DNA of 64,000 nucleotides, taken from NCBI GenBank assembly GCA_018819105.1, contig JAHJQV010000023.1:1-64000 (forward strand). Reading direction: 5' to 3'. The notes beneath the pieces were generated by a model. That model did no database searches. It saw only the letters and a list, made by a program, of their open reading frames with translations, and was not told where the DNA came from. Made by a program: the position numbers and the translations under genes. The stretch is from Gammaproteobacteria bacterium (GTDB lineage Bacteria > Pseudomonadota > Gammaproteobacteria > Xanthomonadales > Wenzhouxiangellaceae). Shown here piece by piece: positions 55,211-64,000 of the stretch. Within the stretch, counting starts at the first letter, position 1, and every line of letters starts with the position of its first letter.

Positions 55211-57904
55211 TTGCCTGTGAGCCACACCAGCGACCACGATGCGCACACCGACATCGATCCCGATGCGCTGTTGCAGCAAACCCAGAGTGAGGGCCGGGCC
55301 TGCCTGAAGATTTTTCTGGGCGCATCACCGGGTGTCGGCAAAACCTACAAGATGCTGCAGGCGGCCCAGGAGGCACGACAGGAAGGCAAGGACATCGTCA
55401 TCGGCATCATCGAAACGCACGGACGCCGTGAAACCGAGGCGCTGTGTGAAGGATTGGATGCCGTCCCGCTTATGGCGCTGGAGTACCGCGGTGCACATTT
55501 TCGCGAGATGGATCTCGATGCGATCATCCGGCGCGCACCGGCGATTGTACTGGTGGACGAGCTCGCGCACCGCAACGTGCCGGGCACGCGGCATCCGCGT
55601 CGCTACCAGGACATCGAGGAGTTGCTGGAGCATGGCATAGATGTCTGGACCACGGTCAATATCCAGCATCTGGAGAGTCTCAACGATGTGGTCGCTCGCA
55701 TCACCAGTGTGCGCATGCGCGAAACCGTGCCGGATACGCTGCTGAGCAAGGCCCGCGATGTGGTGCTGGTGGATCTGACCCCGCGTGAGCTGATCGAGCG
55801 CCTGCAGCAGGGCAAGGTGTATGTGCCCGAGCAGGCGCGCGCGGCGCTGGACGGGTTTTTCAGTCCGACCAACCTGGCCGCGTTGCGCGAGCTGGCTTTG
55901 CACACTGTGGCTGAACGCATCGATCGCGATGTGCGCGAGGTCATGCGCAGCAAGGGGGTGGCCGGACCGTGGCCGGTGCGGGCGCGGATTGTTGTAGCCA
56001 TTGACGGCATCGGCAACGCCGAAGAACTGGTGCGTCTGGGTATGCGCCTGGCCGAACGCCGGCGTGCGCCATGGAGCGTGCTGTTCGTGGATCGTGGCGA
56101 CATCAATGCCGAGCAGCAGGCTGCGGTCGAGCATGCCTTCGAACTGGCCGAAAGGCTGGGTGGCGAAACCGTCACGCTGCGCGGGCATGATCCGGTGGAG
56201 GAACTGCTGGCCTATGCACGCGATCAGAATGCTACCACGCTGGTGCTCGGACGCAGTCGACATCGGGTCATGGCCGGCATTTTCGGCCGCACCCTGACCC
56301 AGCGCCTATTGCGTCGTGGTGAAGATTTCGAAATCACCTTCGTGCCATCGAAGCTTGCAAAACACGGTCGCCGGCAACGCCGTCAGCGTCGTTTCGAGCC
56401 GATCAGCCATTACCGTTTTGCGTTGCTCGTGGTGGCTATGGCGACGCTGTTCTCGGCGGCCATTCTGCCACTGCTGCCACTGGCGAATTTGTCTCTGGTC
56501 TACCTGACCGCTGTGCTGATGGTCGCGGTACGCACGGCAACCCGACCGGCGCTGTTGGCGGCGGTGCTGAGTGCACTTGCCTACAACTTCTTTTTCACCG
56601 AGCCGCGTTATACCTTTGTCATCCAGCGCACCGACGAACTGGTCACGGTGGTTTTTTTCCTCATCATGGCGGTGATCGGCGGGCAACTCGCGGTGCGCCT
56701 GCGCAACCAGCTGCTGGCCTTGCGCAGCACCAGCGAACAGACCCAGACGCTGCTGACACTGAGTCGCAAACTGTCGGCAGCGGTGGATCTGCATTCTGTG
56801 TACAACGAGGCCAGCATAGTGATCGCCGGTCAATTGCATGTGCCGGTGATCATACTGATTCCGGGAGACGGCGAACGACTGGTGCCGGCGGCGTGCACGC
56901 ATCGGGACTTGGCCGTAGACGAAAAGCTGATGACAGCGGCACAATGGGCATACGATCATCACCAGCCAAGCGGTGCCCAGACCGACGCTTTGCCGGGTTG
57001 TGACTGGCGATTTCTGCCATTGCTGATCGAGCCGGAATGTTTCGGTGTGATCGGCATGCAGCGGCCGGAGCAGAAATTTCACAGCGAGCAACTGGCAATG
57101 ATTGATGCGCTGGTGGTGCAAATCACGCTGGCGATCGAGCGAACCCGGCTTACTGCCAGTCTGGAGCAGGCGAAAGTGGCAGAAGAAACCGAACGGTTGC
57201 GCTCGGCACTGCTGTCATCGGTGTCGCACGATCTGCGCACACCACTGGCGTCGATGATTGGTGCTGCCAGCAGCCTGCAGTCGCTGGACGACGCGCTGTC
57301 GGCCGACGATCGCAAGGAGTTGCTGGATGCCGTGGTCAGTGAGGGTGAACGGCTGAATCGTTTTATCCAGAATCTTCTGGACATGACCAGGCTGGGCAAT
57401 GGCACGCTGAATTTGAACCGCGACTGGATCGGTATCGACGATCTGGTCAACTCCGCCATTCGCCGTACCCACGATCTGCTGCGACATTGTCAGCTGATCC
57501 GTCAGCTACAGCCCGGGCTGCCGTTGCTGTTCGTCAATGCTGCGCTGATTGAACAGGTGCTCGTCAACGTGCTGGAGAATGCGGCAAAATTCTCACCTGC
57601 CGGTGGTAGGGTCACGCTGACGGCAAAAGTTATTGACCAGGAATTGCTCATCACCGTGACCGACCAGGGGCCGGGCATTCCTGAGGAGCAGCGTGAAAAG
57701 GTGTTCAACATGTTCTTTACCGGCGGCGAAGGCGATCGCAGCAAGTATGGCAGTGGTCTCGGCCTGGCCATCTGCAATGGCATGATCGGTGCCCATGGCG
57801 GCAGCATCGAGGCACTGCCGGGGCTCGATGAAGTCGGCACCACCATTGTCATCAGGCTGCCACTGCGGGATTCGCCCGATCAGCGCCACGCGGAGGCGTC
57901 ATGA
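55211..57904 (+). CDS. kdpD: Sensor histidine kinase KdpD
   Basis: A bifunctional kinase/phosphatase for KdpE. The 897-residue protein has the KdpD N-domain with Walker A GASPGVGKT (37-45), a universal-stress-protein-like domain (about 255-380), four membrane helices (about 400-500), a GAF-type region, then HisKA with His673 in SVSHDLRTPLASM and a HATPase domain (ENAAKFSP, DQGPGIP, GSGLGLAIC). The TTG at 55211 or the GTG at 55217 is the start. The stop overlaps kdpE (ATGA). Confidence 0.95.
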   Translation: MPVSHTSDHDAHTDIDPDALLQQTQSEGRACLKIFLGASPGVGKTYKMLQAAQEARQEGKDIVIGIIETHGRRETEALCEGLDAVPLMALEYRGAHFREMDLDAIIRRAPAIVLVDELAHRNVPGTRHPRRYQDIEELLEHGIDVWTTVNIQHLESLNDVVARITSVRMRETVPDTLLSKARDVVLVDLTPRELIERLQQGKVYVPEQARAALDGFFSPTNLAALRELALHTVAERIDRDVREVMRSKGVAGPWPVRARIVVAIDGIGNAEELVRLGMRLAERRRAPWSVLFVDRGDINAEQQAAVEHAFELAERLGGETVTLRGHDPVEELLAYARDQNATTLVLGRSRHRVMAGIFGRTLTQRLLRRGEDFEITFVPSKLAKHGRRQRRQRRFEPISHYRFALLVVAMATLFSAAILPLLPLANLSLVYLTAVLMVAVRTATRPALLAAVLSALAYNFFFTEPRYTFVIQRTDELVTVVFFLIMAVIGGQLAVRLRNQLLALRSTSEQTQTLLTLSRKLSAAVDLHSVYNEASIVIAGQLHVPVIILIPGDGERLVPAACTHRDLAVDEKLMTAAQWAYDHHQPSGAQTDALPGCDWRFLPLLIEPECFGVIGMQRPEQKFHSEQLAMIDALVVQITLAIERTRLTASLEQAKVAEETERLRSALLSSVSHDLRTPLASMIGAASSLQSLDDALSADDRKELLDAVVSEGERLNRFIQNLLDMTRLGNGTLNLNRDWIGIDDLVNSAIRRTHDLLRHCQLIRQLQPGLPLLFVNAALIEQVLVNVLENAAKFSPAGGRVTLTAKVIDQELLITVTDQGPGIPEEQREKVFNMFFTGGEGDRSKYGSGLGLAICNGMIGAHGGSIEALPGLDEVGTTIVIRLPLRDSPDQRHAEAS

Positions 57905-58629
57905 AGCAAGCTGCGGCGTTCGCCAGAATTCTGCTTGTCGACGATGAAGCGCAGATCCGCAGGTTTCTGCGCATCAGTCTGAAAAGTCAGGGCTATCAGG
58001 TGATGGAAGCCGAAACGGCCGCTCGCGGCATTGAGCTGGCGGCATTGGAGTCACCGGATCTGGTGGTGCTGGATCTGGGGTTGCCAGATGCTGATGGTCA
58101 GGCGGTTCTCAGCGAGGTGCGGCAGTGGTCAACGGTGCCAGTGATGATCTTGTCGGTCAGATCCTCGGAAACAGAAAAGGCCACCCTGCTGGATGCCGGT
58201 GCCAATGACTATGTCACCAAGCCATTCGGAATTCAGGAGTTTCTGGCACGGGTAAGAAATCTGCTGCGCTTGCCCCGCTCAGCAAAAAGCGTGGACATCA
58301 CCGCCTACGATGATGGACAACTGCAGGTGGATGTGGTCAAACATCTGGTGTTCATGCGCGGTGAACCGGTGCATCTGACGCGCAAGGAATTTGCCATTTT
58401 GAAGATGCTGGTGATGAACCCCGGACAGGTGATTACCCAGACCCACATGTTGCGTGAAATCTGGGGGCCGACACATGTTGGCGATACCCATTACCTGCGC
58501 AACTTCATCGGCCGCATCCGACAGAAAATCCACGATGACATCGTCGACCCAAGGTATCTGCAGACGGAACCAGGCATTGGTTATCGCTTCATTGATAGGC
58601 GTGACGAGAGCAGACAGGACAGGCATTGA
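57901..58629 (+). CDS. kdpE: Response regulator KdpE
   Basis: A 242-residue OmpR-family regulator. The receiver domain has DDE near the start, the phospho-acceptor Asp58 in LVVLDLGLPDADG, and the Lys in DYVTKPFG. The C-terminal winged helix includes HLVFMRGEPVHLTRKEF and YLRNFIGRIRQKI. KdpE activates the kdp operon on K+ limitation. It overlaps kdpD by 4 bases, which makes a single unit with the pump. Confidence 0.96.
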   Translation: MKQAAAFARILLVDDEAQIRRFLRISLKSQGYQVMEAETAARGIELAALESPDLVVLDLGLPDADGQAVLSEVRQWSTVPVMILSVRSSETEKATLLDAGANDYVTKPFGIQEFLARVRNLLRLPRSAKSVDITAYDDGQLQVDVVKHLVFMRGEPVHLTRKEFAILKMLVMNPGQVITQTHMLREIWGPTHVGDTHYLRNFIGRIRQKIHDDIVDPRYLQTEPGIGYRFIDRRDESRQDRH

Positions 58630-58646
58630 GCCTGGCAATAGACCAA

Positions 58647-58674
58647 TTCAGACATTCTGCTTATCGCATATAAT
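58647..58674 (+). promoter_or_regulatory. Promoter of the S9 peptidase gene
   Basis: A perfect TATAAT (58669-58674) lies 16 bases after TTCAGA (58647-58652, four of six). It is upstream of the S9 peptidase start at 58746. Confidence 0.6.
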
Positions 58675-58745
58675 GGTTTTGCTGTGCCATTGCGCCAGCA
58701 TGGGAATCCCGCCAGTCCTGCCAACCACGCAATCGGATCGATCCA

Positions 58746-61190
58746 ATGTTGTACTGCAAAACACGTTTTCTGGCCCTGAGTCTTTCGCTGCTGACGCTGT
58801 CTTTGATGTGGTCTGACCGGGCAACGGCGCAAGCCGCTCAGCCGGTTGCGGCTGCGGTGGATAATCAACTCTCACTGCAGCAGATCATGGCCGATCCGCA
58901 ATGGATCGGACATCCGGTGGAGCAGGCCTGGTGGTCTCCCGACGGTGCGATGATTTACTATCGCCAGCAGCGCTCAGACAGCAGTCTGCGCGATGTCTAC
59001 GCGCTTGATCTGCATTCCGGCGGGCGTGCCCAGCGGCTGCCGGATGCGCAGCGGGCAAACATCAATGATCAACAGCCGGTCTTCGACGACGAGGCACGGC
59101 ATGCCCTTTATCTGCGTCAGGGTGATGTCTGGCTGTTTGACCGCACAGACGGCAGCCAGCGGCCGCTGACCATGACGGCCGCCGCCGAACAGCGGCTGCA
59201 GTTCAGCGCCGATGGCACGGCAGCGCTGTATCAGCGCGACAACGCCTGGTACATGATGTCACTGGATGATGGAGTCGAGCGGCTGGCTGCAGATCTGCGC
59301 AGCGAAGACGACCCGGATGCCGAACAGGAGCAGGATCTGCTGCAGCAGCGCCAGCTGGACCTGTTTTCGACCCTGCAGAAACTGCAGCAGCAGCGCGAGG
59401 CGCAATCGGCACAGGATAAGGCACTGCATGCCGCCGCCGAACAGGTGGCAGCGCAACCATGGTATCTGGGCGAACAGAATAAGCTGGTGGGCAGCAGTCT
59501 GGCCCCGGATGGCCGCCACATGCTGGTGGTGACGACCAGTGCCACAGCCGATGCCGGCAGGCGCGGCAAGATGCCCGATTATGTCACCGCATCGGGTTAT
59601 GTCGATGTGGAGGATGTGCGCACGCGGGTGGGCGCAAACACGCCGTCGGCACAGCAGTTGTGGCTGCTGGATCTGCAGCAGCGACAGCAGTATGCGCTGG
59701 ATCTGTCGGTGTTGCCCGGCATTGACACGGATCCGCTGGCCGATTTGCGCAAGCAGCAGGAGCTGCCGGCGCTGGAAGGTCTGCGTGATGTCACCGTCAC
59801 CGGCATGCAATGGCATCCGTCTGGCGGTCAGGTGGCCGTGCAGCTGGAAGCGGTCGATAACAAGGATCGCTGGATTGCCACCGTGGATTTTTCCACCCGG
59901 ACCCTGCAGCCCCGGCATCGGCTCACCGATCCGGCCTGGATCAACTGGTCATTCAACGACTTCGGCTGGCTGCCGCAAGGCCAGGCCACAGCTGCGGTGG
60001 AGGTGCTGTGGTATCTGTCGGAAGAATCCGGTTATGCGCATCTGTACACGCTGGCGCTGGATCGCAGCAAGCCGCGACAGCGCACCAGTGGTAACTGGGA
60101 AGTGTCATCGCCACAGCCGCTGCGCGACGGTTCCGGTTTTTATCTCATTGGCAATCGGGAGCAAGCGGCCGAGTACGAGCTTTACCGGCTGCAGTTGAGC
60201 GGTGCCGAGCAGCGTTTGACACAGCTCAGTGACCTGGATGGCGTGGAGGGTTTCACCCCGTCGGCAGTCAGTCAGCAGATTCTGTTGCAGTACTCAGGCA
60301 GCTATCTGCCAAGCCAGCTCGCCCTGATTGATGTGGCGGCGGGTACCACCACGCGGCTCACCGATACCCGCACACAGACATTTGCCGCGCTGCCGTGGCA
60401 GCCGCCACAACTGGTGGCCGTGCCGTCGCAGCACGGTGCCGGTCAGCCGATCTGGTCCAAGCTGTATCTGCCGGATTTTGCGCAACATCAGGGCCGACGT
60501 CCGGTGGTGCTGTTTGTCCATGGCGCCGGCTACACGCAGAACACACATTTGCGCTACCCGTATTATTTTCGCGAACAGATGTTCCACAATCTGCTCACCG
60601 CGCGCGGCTATATCGTACTGGACATGGATTACCGCGCCTCGGCCGGGTACGGGCGTGACTGGCGCACGGCGATCTATCGGCAGATGGGCCATCCGGAACT
60701 GGAGGATCTGCTCGACGGCATTGACTGGCTGGCGGCAAATTATCCGGCCGACCCGCAGCGGGTCGGCGTCTACGGTGGTTCCTACGGTGGGTTCATGACG
60801 CTGATGGCGATGTTTCGTGCGCCCGACCGCTTCACAGCCGGTGCCGCGCTGCGCCCGGTGACCGACTGGACGGCCTACAATCATCCCTACACGTCGAACA
60901 TCCTCAACACGCCGGAACTGGATCCGCAGGCCTATCGCAGCTCATCGCCGATTGATCACGCCGACGGTCTGCAGGGACATCTGCTGATCGCCCACGGCAT
61001 GCTTGATGACAATGTGTTTTACCAGGACTCGGTGCGTCTGGCGCAGCGTCTGATCGAATTGCGCAAGGATCACTGGGAGCTGGCCAGCTATCCGCTGGAA
61101 GCACACGGTTTTGAGCATTCCGACAGCTGGTACGACGAGTACCGGCGGATCCTGTCGCTGTTCGAGCGTACCCTCAATGCGCCGCGCTGA
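58746..61190 (+). CDS. Secreted S9 (DPP IV/prolyl oligopeptidase-like) peptidase
   Basis: An 814-residue enzyme with a Sec signal (LSLSLLTLSLMWSDRATA). The first 560 residues form a beta-propeller; an insert around residues 195-245 is rich in Gln, Glu and Leu and likely helical. The catalytic domain has the nucleophile Ser679 in GGSYGG, the Asp in GMLDDNV and the His in LEAHGFEH, the S9 order, plus HGAGYTQN as the oxyanion region. It probably cleaves dipeptides after proline in the periplasm. The stop abuts the degQ stop on the opposite strand with no gap. Confidence 0.92.
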   Translation: MLYCKTRFLALSLSLLTLSLMWSDRATAQAAQPVAAAVDNQLSLQQIMADPQWIGHPVEQAWWSPDGAMIYYRQQRSDSSLRDVYALDLHSGGRAQRLPDAQRANINDQQPVFDDEARHALYLRQGDVWLFDRTDGSQRPLTMTAAAEQRLQFSADGTAALYQRDNAWYMMSLDDGVERLAADLRSEDDPDAEQEQDLLQQRQLDLFSTLQKLQQQREAQSAQDKALHAAAEQVAAQPWYLGEQNKLVGSSLAPDGRHMLVVTTSATADAGRRGKMPDYVTASGYVDVEDVRTRVGANTPSAQQLWLLDLQQRQQYALDLSVLPGIDTDPLADLRKQQELPALEGLRDVTVTGMQWHPSGGQVAVQLEAVDNKDRWIATVDFSTRTLQPRHRLTDPAWINWSFNDFGWLPQGQATAAVEVLWYLSEESGYAHLYTLALDRSKPRQRTSGNWEVSSPQPLRDGSGFYLIGNREQAAEYELYRLQLSGAEQRLTQLSDLDGVEGFTPSAVSQQILLQYSGSYLPSQLALIDVAAGTTTRLTDTRTQTFAALPWQPPQLVAVPSQHGAGQPIWSKLYLPDFAQHQGRRPVVLFVHGAGYTQNTHLRYPYYFREQMFHNLLTARGYIVLDMDYRASAGYGRDWRTAIYRQMGHPELEDLLDGIDWLAANYPADPQRVGVYGGSYGGFMTLMAMFRAPDRFTAGAALRPVTDWTAYNHPYTSNILNTPELDPQAYRSSSPIDHADGLQGHLLIAHGMLDDNVFYQDSVRLAQRLIELRKDHWELASYPLEAHGFEHSDSWYDEYRRILSLFERTLNAPR

Positions 61191-62561
61191 TCATTCCAGC
61201 ACCACGCGATAGCCGCGCCGGCCACGCTGGATCTGCAGTTCGATCGGGCGACTCTGGTCCACCTGCTCGGCGATCCGGCGCAGGCTGGGCATGTCCACCA
61301 CGCGCACCCGATTCAGGCCGGTGATGACATCGCCTGGTCGCAGACCGATCTCGAAATTGCGGCTGCCGGGCTCCACCTCCTCGATCAGCACACCAATGCT
61401 GCCACTGCGCTCGGAGAGATCGTCCAGGGTCAGTCCGCGCAACAGTCGGTGCAGTTCATCACCGGGCACATGGCGGTTGTCGGGAATCGCCGTGGTTACA
61501 GTAATACGGCGCGGTTTGCCGTCGCGCAGCAGCTGCAGGCTGATGCGTTCACCCAGCGGTGTCAGGCCCTCTATGTTGTGAAACATCTGGCCGTTGCTGA
61601 CCGGCTTGTCGTCGGCCTGCACAATGATGTCGCCAACCTTGAGCCCGGCCTGCTGCGCCGGTGAATTGGCAAACACGCGTTTGATCAGCACCCCATTGCG
61701 GTTGTCCAGCCCGAAGCTGTCGGCCAGTTCGCTGGTCAGATCCTGTACCTCAACGCCGATGCGGCCACGTCTGACCACGCCATTGGCGACCAGCTGCTCC
61801 ATGACCAGCGCCGCCATGTCGATGGGAATGGCAAAGCCGATGCCGACATTGCCGCCGCTGGGGGTGAAGATGGCGGTATTGATGCCAACCAGCTCACCGC
61901 GCAGATTGATCAGTGCGCCACCGGAATTGCCCGGATTGATGGACGCATCGGTCTGGATGAAATTCTGGAACTCCAGCCGGTTCAGCGCCGCCCGTCCCAG
62001 TGCCGAGACGATGCCGGATGTCACCGTCTGTCCCAGTCCAAACGGGTTGCCCACGGCGACCACGAAGTCACCGACCTTGAGTTCGACCGCAGTCTGCATG
62101 GGCAGCGCCTGCAGGGTTTCACCGGCGGGATCGATACGGATCACGGCGACGTCGGTGGCCTCATCACTGCCCACCAGTTCGGCACTGAAGCTGCGGCCGT
62201 CGTTGAGGTTGACGGCAATGTCGTCGGCCGCATTGACGACATGGTGATTGGTCAGGATCAGGCCGCGCTCGGCATCGACGATGACGCCGGAACCGAGACT
62301 GCGGGAAACCCGCTCGCGGGGGATGTTGGGCAGATCAAAGAAGCGCCGGAAGAACGGGTCGTTGGCGAACGGGCTTTGCACCTGCACCCTGGTTTCAGTG
62401 TAAATATTAACCACCGAGGGGGTGACCTGCTCCAGCACCGGAGCCAGTGACGGCAAGGGCTGGCCGTCGACGCTGGCAGGCAGGGCGGCATGGCTGCCGC
62501 CGGGCAAGGCGCTGGCCAGCACAAACAGCGTGCAGAGGGTGAAGCTGAAGATGGCTCTCAT
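61191..62561 (-). CDS. degQ: DegQ/DegP-family periplasmic serine protease
   Basis: A 456-residue HtrA protease with a signal peptide (TLCTLFVLASALPGGSHA). The triad is His107 (TNHHV), Asp137 (DEATDVAV) and Ser213 (GNSGGAL). Two PDZ domains follow (first near GRIGVEVQDL, second near GVLIEEVEPGS). The short LA loop suggests DegQ rather than DegP. It degrades or holds misfolded envelope proteins. A 315-base region upstream separates it from the HNH gene. Confidence 0.95.
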   Translation of the reverse strand: MRAIFSFTLCTLFVLASALPGGSHAALPASVDGQPLPSLAPVLEQVTPSVVNIYTETRVQVQSPFANDPFFRRFFDLPNIPRERVSRSLGSGVIVDAERGLILTNHHVVNAADDIAVNLNDGRSFSAELVGSDEATDVAVIRIDPAGETLQALPMQTAVELKVGDFVVAVGNPFGLGQTVTSGIVSALGRAALNRLEFQNFIQTDASINPGNSGGALINLRGELVGINTAIFTPSGGNVGIGFAIPIDMAALVMEQLVANGVVRRGRIGVEVQDLTSELADSFGLDNRNGVLIKRVFANSPAQQAGLKVGDIIVQADDKPVSNGQMFHNIEGLTPLGERISLQLLRDGKPRRITVTTAIPDNRHVPGDELHRLLRGLTLDDLSERSGSIGVLIEEVEPGSRNFEIGLRPGDVITGLNRVRVVDMPSLRRIAEQVDQSRPIELQIQRGRRGYRVVLE

Positions 62562-62876
62562 GGTTCGGTTCCAGTTGCTTTGACTGTCGATGGCCCCGGC
62601 AGTGGTCGCCGGACGTGCTTTGCTGTGACCGACTGTGCCGGAGCTGGTTCAGCCACGGCATGGCGGGATGCGGACAAAGCTCGGCACACGGCGCATCGTT
62701 GTGAGCGTATAGTTGAGGACATGCAGGCAAAATCCAAACAGGCCACGGCCACCTGTGCTGTGTTCCGGAGATGCAACGGCAGGTATGGGCAGACAGCGGG
62801 CAATTGTCACGACGCTGTCATCTGCAGCGGCTAATGTGTTGCGGGATGTTAAATTGCTTGCAATTCCTGCAGAAAT
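62562..62876. other. Intergenic stretch between degQ and the HNH gene
   Basis: No gene is supported in these 315 bases. A short palindrome (62852-62857 with 62860-62865) lies just before the HNH start. Divergent promoters are expected here, but no clear -35/-10 pair was found. Confidence 0.5.
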
Positions 62877-63557
62877 ATGGAACATATGCTTATGCAATGC
62901 GCTAGTGAACACAATATGTTGTGTCATGACGATACGCATACACCCGTCAGACAGAACCTCAACCAGCAGGTTTTGCGCACTGATGTCTCCGGCATGCCGC
63001 TGGAATGGATCAACTACCAGGAAGCCGTGCGGCTGATCTGCCTCGATCGCATCGCCTATTCGCTGGGTGGCATCATCTACACGCTGCACGGTGGCATCAA
63101 CGCGCTCAGTGGTCGCCAGAGCACGCTGGATGTCAACGCCATTCTGGCCACCAACGGCCAGCACCCGGTCAGCCATCTGTTTGCCAAAGGCTACACCCCG
63201 CCGTTGAGCAATCGTGCCCTGTTCCGCCGCGATCAGAACATCTGTCTGTACTGCGGCCAGCAGTTTCTGGACCGCGATCTGTCCCGCGATCACGTCAAGC
63301 CGGTGAGCCAGGGCGGCCGCGATGTCTGGTCCAACGTGGTGACCTCGTGCAAACGCTGCAACAATCACAAAGCCGGTCACACCCCGGAGCAGGCCGGCAT
63401 GCAACTGCTGGCGATCCCGTTCGTGCCCACGCATGCGGAGTTCGTTTACCTGCAGGGGCGCCGCATTCTTGCCGACCAGATGGAGTTTCTGCTCAGTCAC
63501 TTTCCACGCAACAGTCGTCTGCGCGAACGTTTGCAACTGCAAGCCACGAAACGCTGA
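62877..63557 (+). CDS. HNH endonuclease
   Basis: A 226-residue protein. The C-terminal HNH domain has two zinc-binding CxxC pairs (Cys123/Cys126 and Cys158/Cys161), catalytic Asp138-His139 in SRDHVKP, and Asn153, with the following CNNHKAG. The N-terminal part (VLRTDVSGMPLEWINYQEAV) is typical of stand-alone HNH proteins of gammaproteobacteria, with no cognate mobile element visible. The true start is uncertain: ATG at 62877, 62886, 62892 or 62916 are in frame. An exonuclease gene begins 5 bases later, suggesting co-expression. Confidence 0.88.
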   Translation: MEHMLMQCASEHNMLCHDDTHTPVRQNLNQQVLRTDVSGMPLEWINYQEAVRLICLDRIAYSLGGIIYTLHGGINALSGRQSTLDVNAILATNGQHPVSHLFAKGYTPPLSNRALFRRDQNICLYCGQQFLDRDLSRDHVKPVSQGGRDVWSNVVTSCKRCNNHKAGHTPEQAGMQLLAIPFVPTHAEFVYLQGRRILADQMEFLLSHFPRNSRLRERLQLQATKR

Positions 63558-63561
63558 ACCG

Positions 63562-64000
63562 GTGCCGGTCAACGCCACCTCACAGACGCTGTATCTGGTT
63601 GATGCCAGCATTTATATCTTCCGTGCCTGGTATTCGGTGCCGCCGGAATTCAGCAATGCAGCCGGTGAGCCGACCAATGCCGTGTACGGCTTTGCCGGCT
63701 TTCTTTGTGATCTGCTGGAAACCCAGCAACCGGCGCATATCGCCATCGCCTTCGATGAGGCACTGGAAAGCTCCTATCGCAATGACATCTATCCAGCCTA
63801 CAAAGCCAACCGGGAACCGGCGCCGGAGCAGTTGCTGCGCCAGTTTGCCTGGTGCCGGCAGATCGCCGAACTGCTGGGCATACCCTGCTACAGCGACAAG
63901 CGCTATGAGGCCGATGATCTGATCGCCAGTATGGCCCTGCAGGGTCGCGCCAGCGATCTGCGCATCAACGTCATCTCCGCCGACAAGGATCTGACGCAGA
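63562..64000 (+). CDS. 5'-3' exonuclease (PolA N-terminal/Xni-like), partial
   Basis: The gene runs off the window end; 146 residues are visible from a GTG start. LYLVDASIYIFRAWYSVP is the N-terminal exonuclease motif, with VAFDEALES, KANREPAP and YEADDLIA later, as in the flap exonuclease family (Xni/ExoIX or the polA 5' domain). The metal-binding Asp and Glu residues are retained. It could be a stand-alone exonuclease or the start of polA; the remainder is needed to tell. Confidence 0.88.
   Translation, partial: MPVNATSQTLYLVDASIYIFRAWYSVPPEFSNAAGEPTNAVYGFAGFLCDLLETQQPAHIAIAFDEALESSYRNDIYPAYKANREPAPEQLLRQFAWCRQIAELLGIPCYSDKRYEADDLIASMALQGRASDLRINVISADKDLTQ

Noticed and set aside
62852-62865. 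Small palindrome before the HNH gene
   Set aside because: Six-base arms are too short to call an operator without other evidence.
63005-63922. 305-codon frame spanning the HNH and exonuclease genes
   Set aside because: It crosses two genes with clear motifs in another frame.

Overview
This window is a 64 kb stretch of a gammaproteobacterial chromosome, moderately GC-rich, with tightly packed housekeeping genes. The strongest taxonomic signals are the order lptD-surA-pdxA-rsmA-apaH, a UbiK-ComM-PII neighbourhood, a DUF2333 protein and DjlA. The long (about 307-residue) type of PurC and the absence of apaG between rsmA and apaH argue against Enterobacterales. A non-enteric, probably aquatic lineage is likely, but I cannot name the genus. 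I see no rRNA, tRNA, CRISPR array, prophage or complete IS.

Layout. 1-12.2 kb: two structured repeat elements, a DksA-like zinc-finger protein, a lipoprotein M1 peptidase, glmU-glmS (UDP-GlcNAc supply), a lone ExbD, a Kbp-like LysM protein, a secreted phosphatase-like protein divergent from an M48 peptidase, dodecin, a rhomboid, and a two-gene membrane operon whose first product carries HELLH. 12.2-19 kb: a highly structured intergenic RNA candidate, comM, ubiK, PII, a cobalamin riboswitch driving btuB and a thioredoxin-fold lipoprotein, and yjbQ. 19-27 kb: a 160 bp MITE-like element that supplies the stop codon of a long M48 peptidase, lemA, a metallo-beta-lactamase-fold hydrolase, an ELWxxDGT-type secreted protein, a methyltransferase and a PF10023-type lipoprotein peptidase. 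27-38.7 kb: the LPS/outer-membrane assembly cluster lptD-surA with pdxA, rsmA and apaH, then rpe, djlA, purC, a DUF962 membrane protein and an LCAT-like lipoprotein. 38.7-49.3 kb: gcvT-gcvH, a hydrolase-OsmC fusion, a sulfotransferase, a cobalamin adenosyltransferase/HDAC-fold pair, a flavoprotein, dps with a clear promoter, and a translationally coupled four-gene operon (membrane protein, DUF2333, amidohydrolase, AmpD-like amidase). 49.5-58.6 kb: a complete kdp locus (kdpF, a second 26-residue peptide, kdpA, kdpB, kdpC, an outer-membrane porin, kdpD, kdpE). 58.6-64 kb: an S9 peptidase, a DegQ protease, an HNH endonuclease and the start of a 5'-3' exonuclease.

Themes. Envelope biogenesis and quality control dominate (LptD, SurA, DegQ, several M48/M1/PF10023 peptidases, rhomboid, TonB-dependent B12 uptake). 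B12 appears twice: riboswitch-controlled uptake, and the PduO-type adenosyltransferase. The least explained features are the four-hairpin region at 12.2 kb, the paired stem-loops at 5-202, the second Kdp micropeptide, the Kdp-embedded porin, and the MITE that rewrites a gene end. All function calls are from reading sequence motifs; no database search was run.
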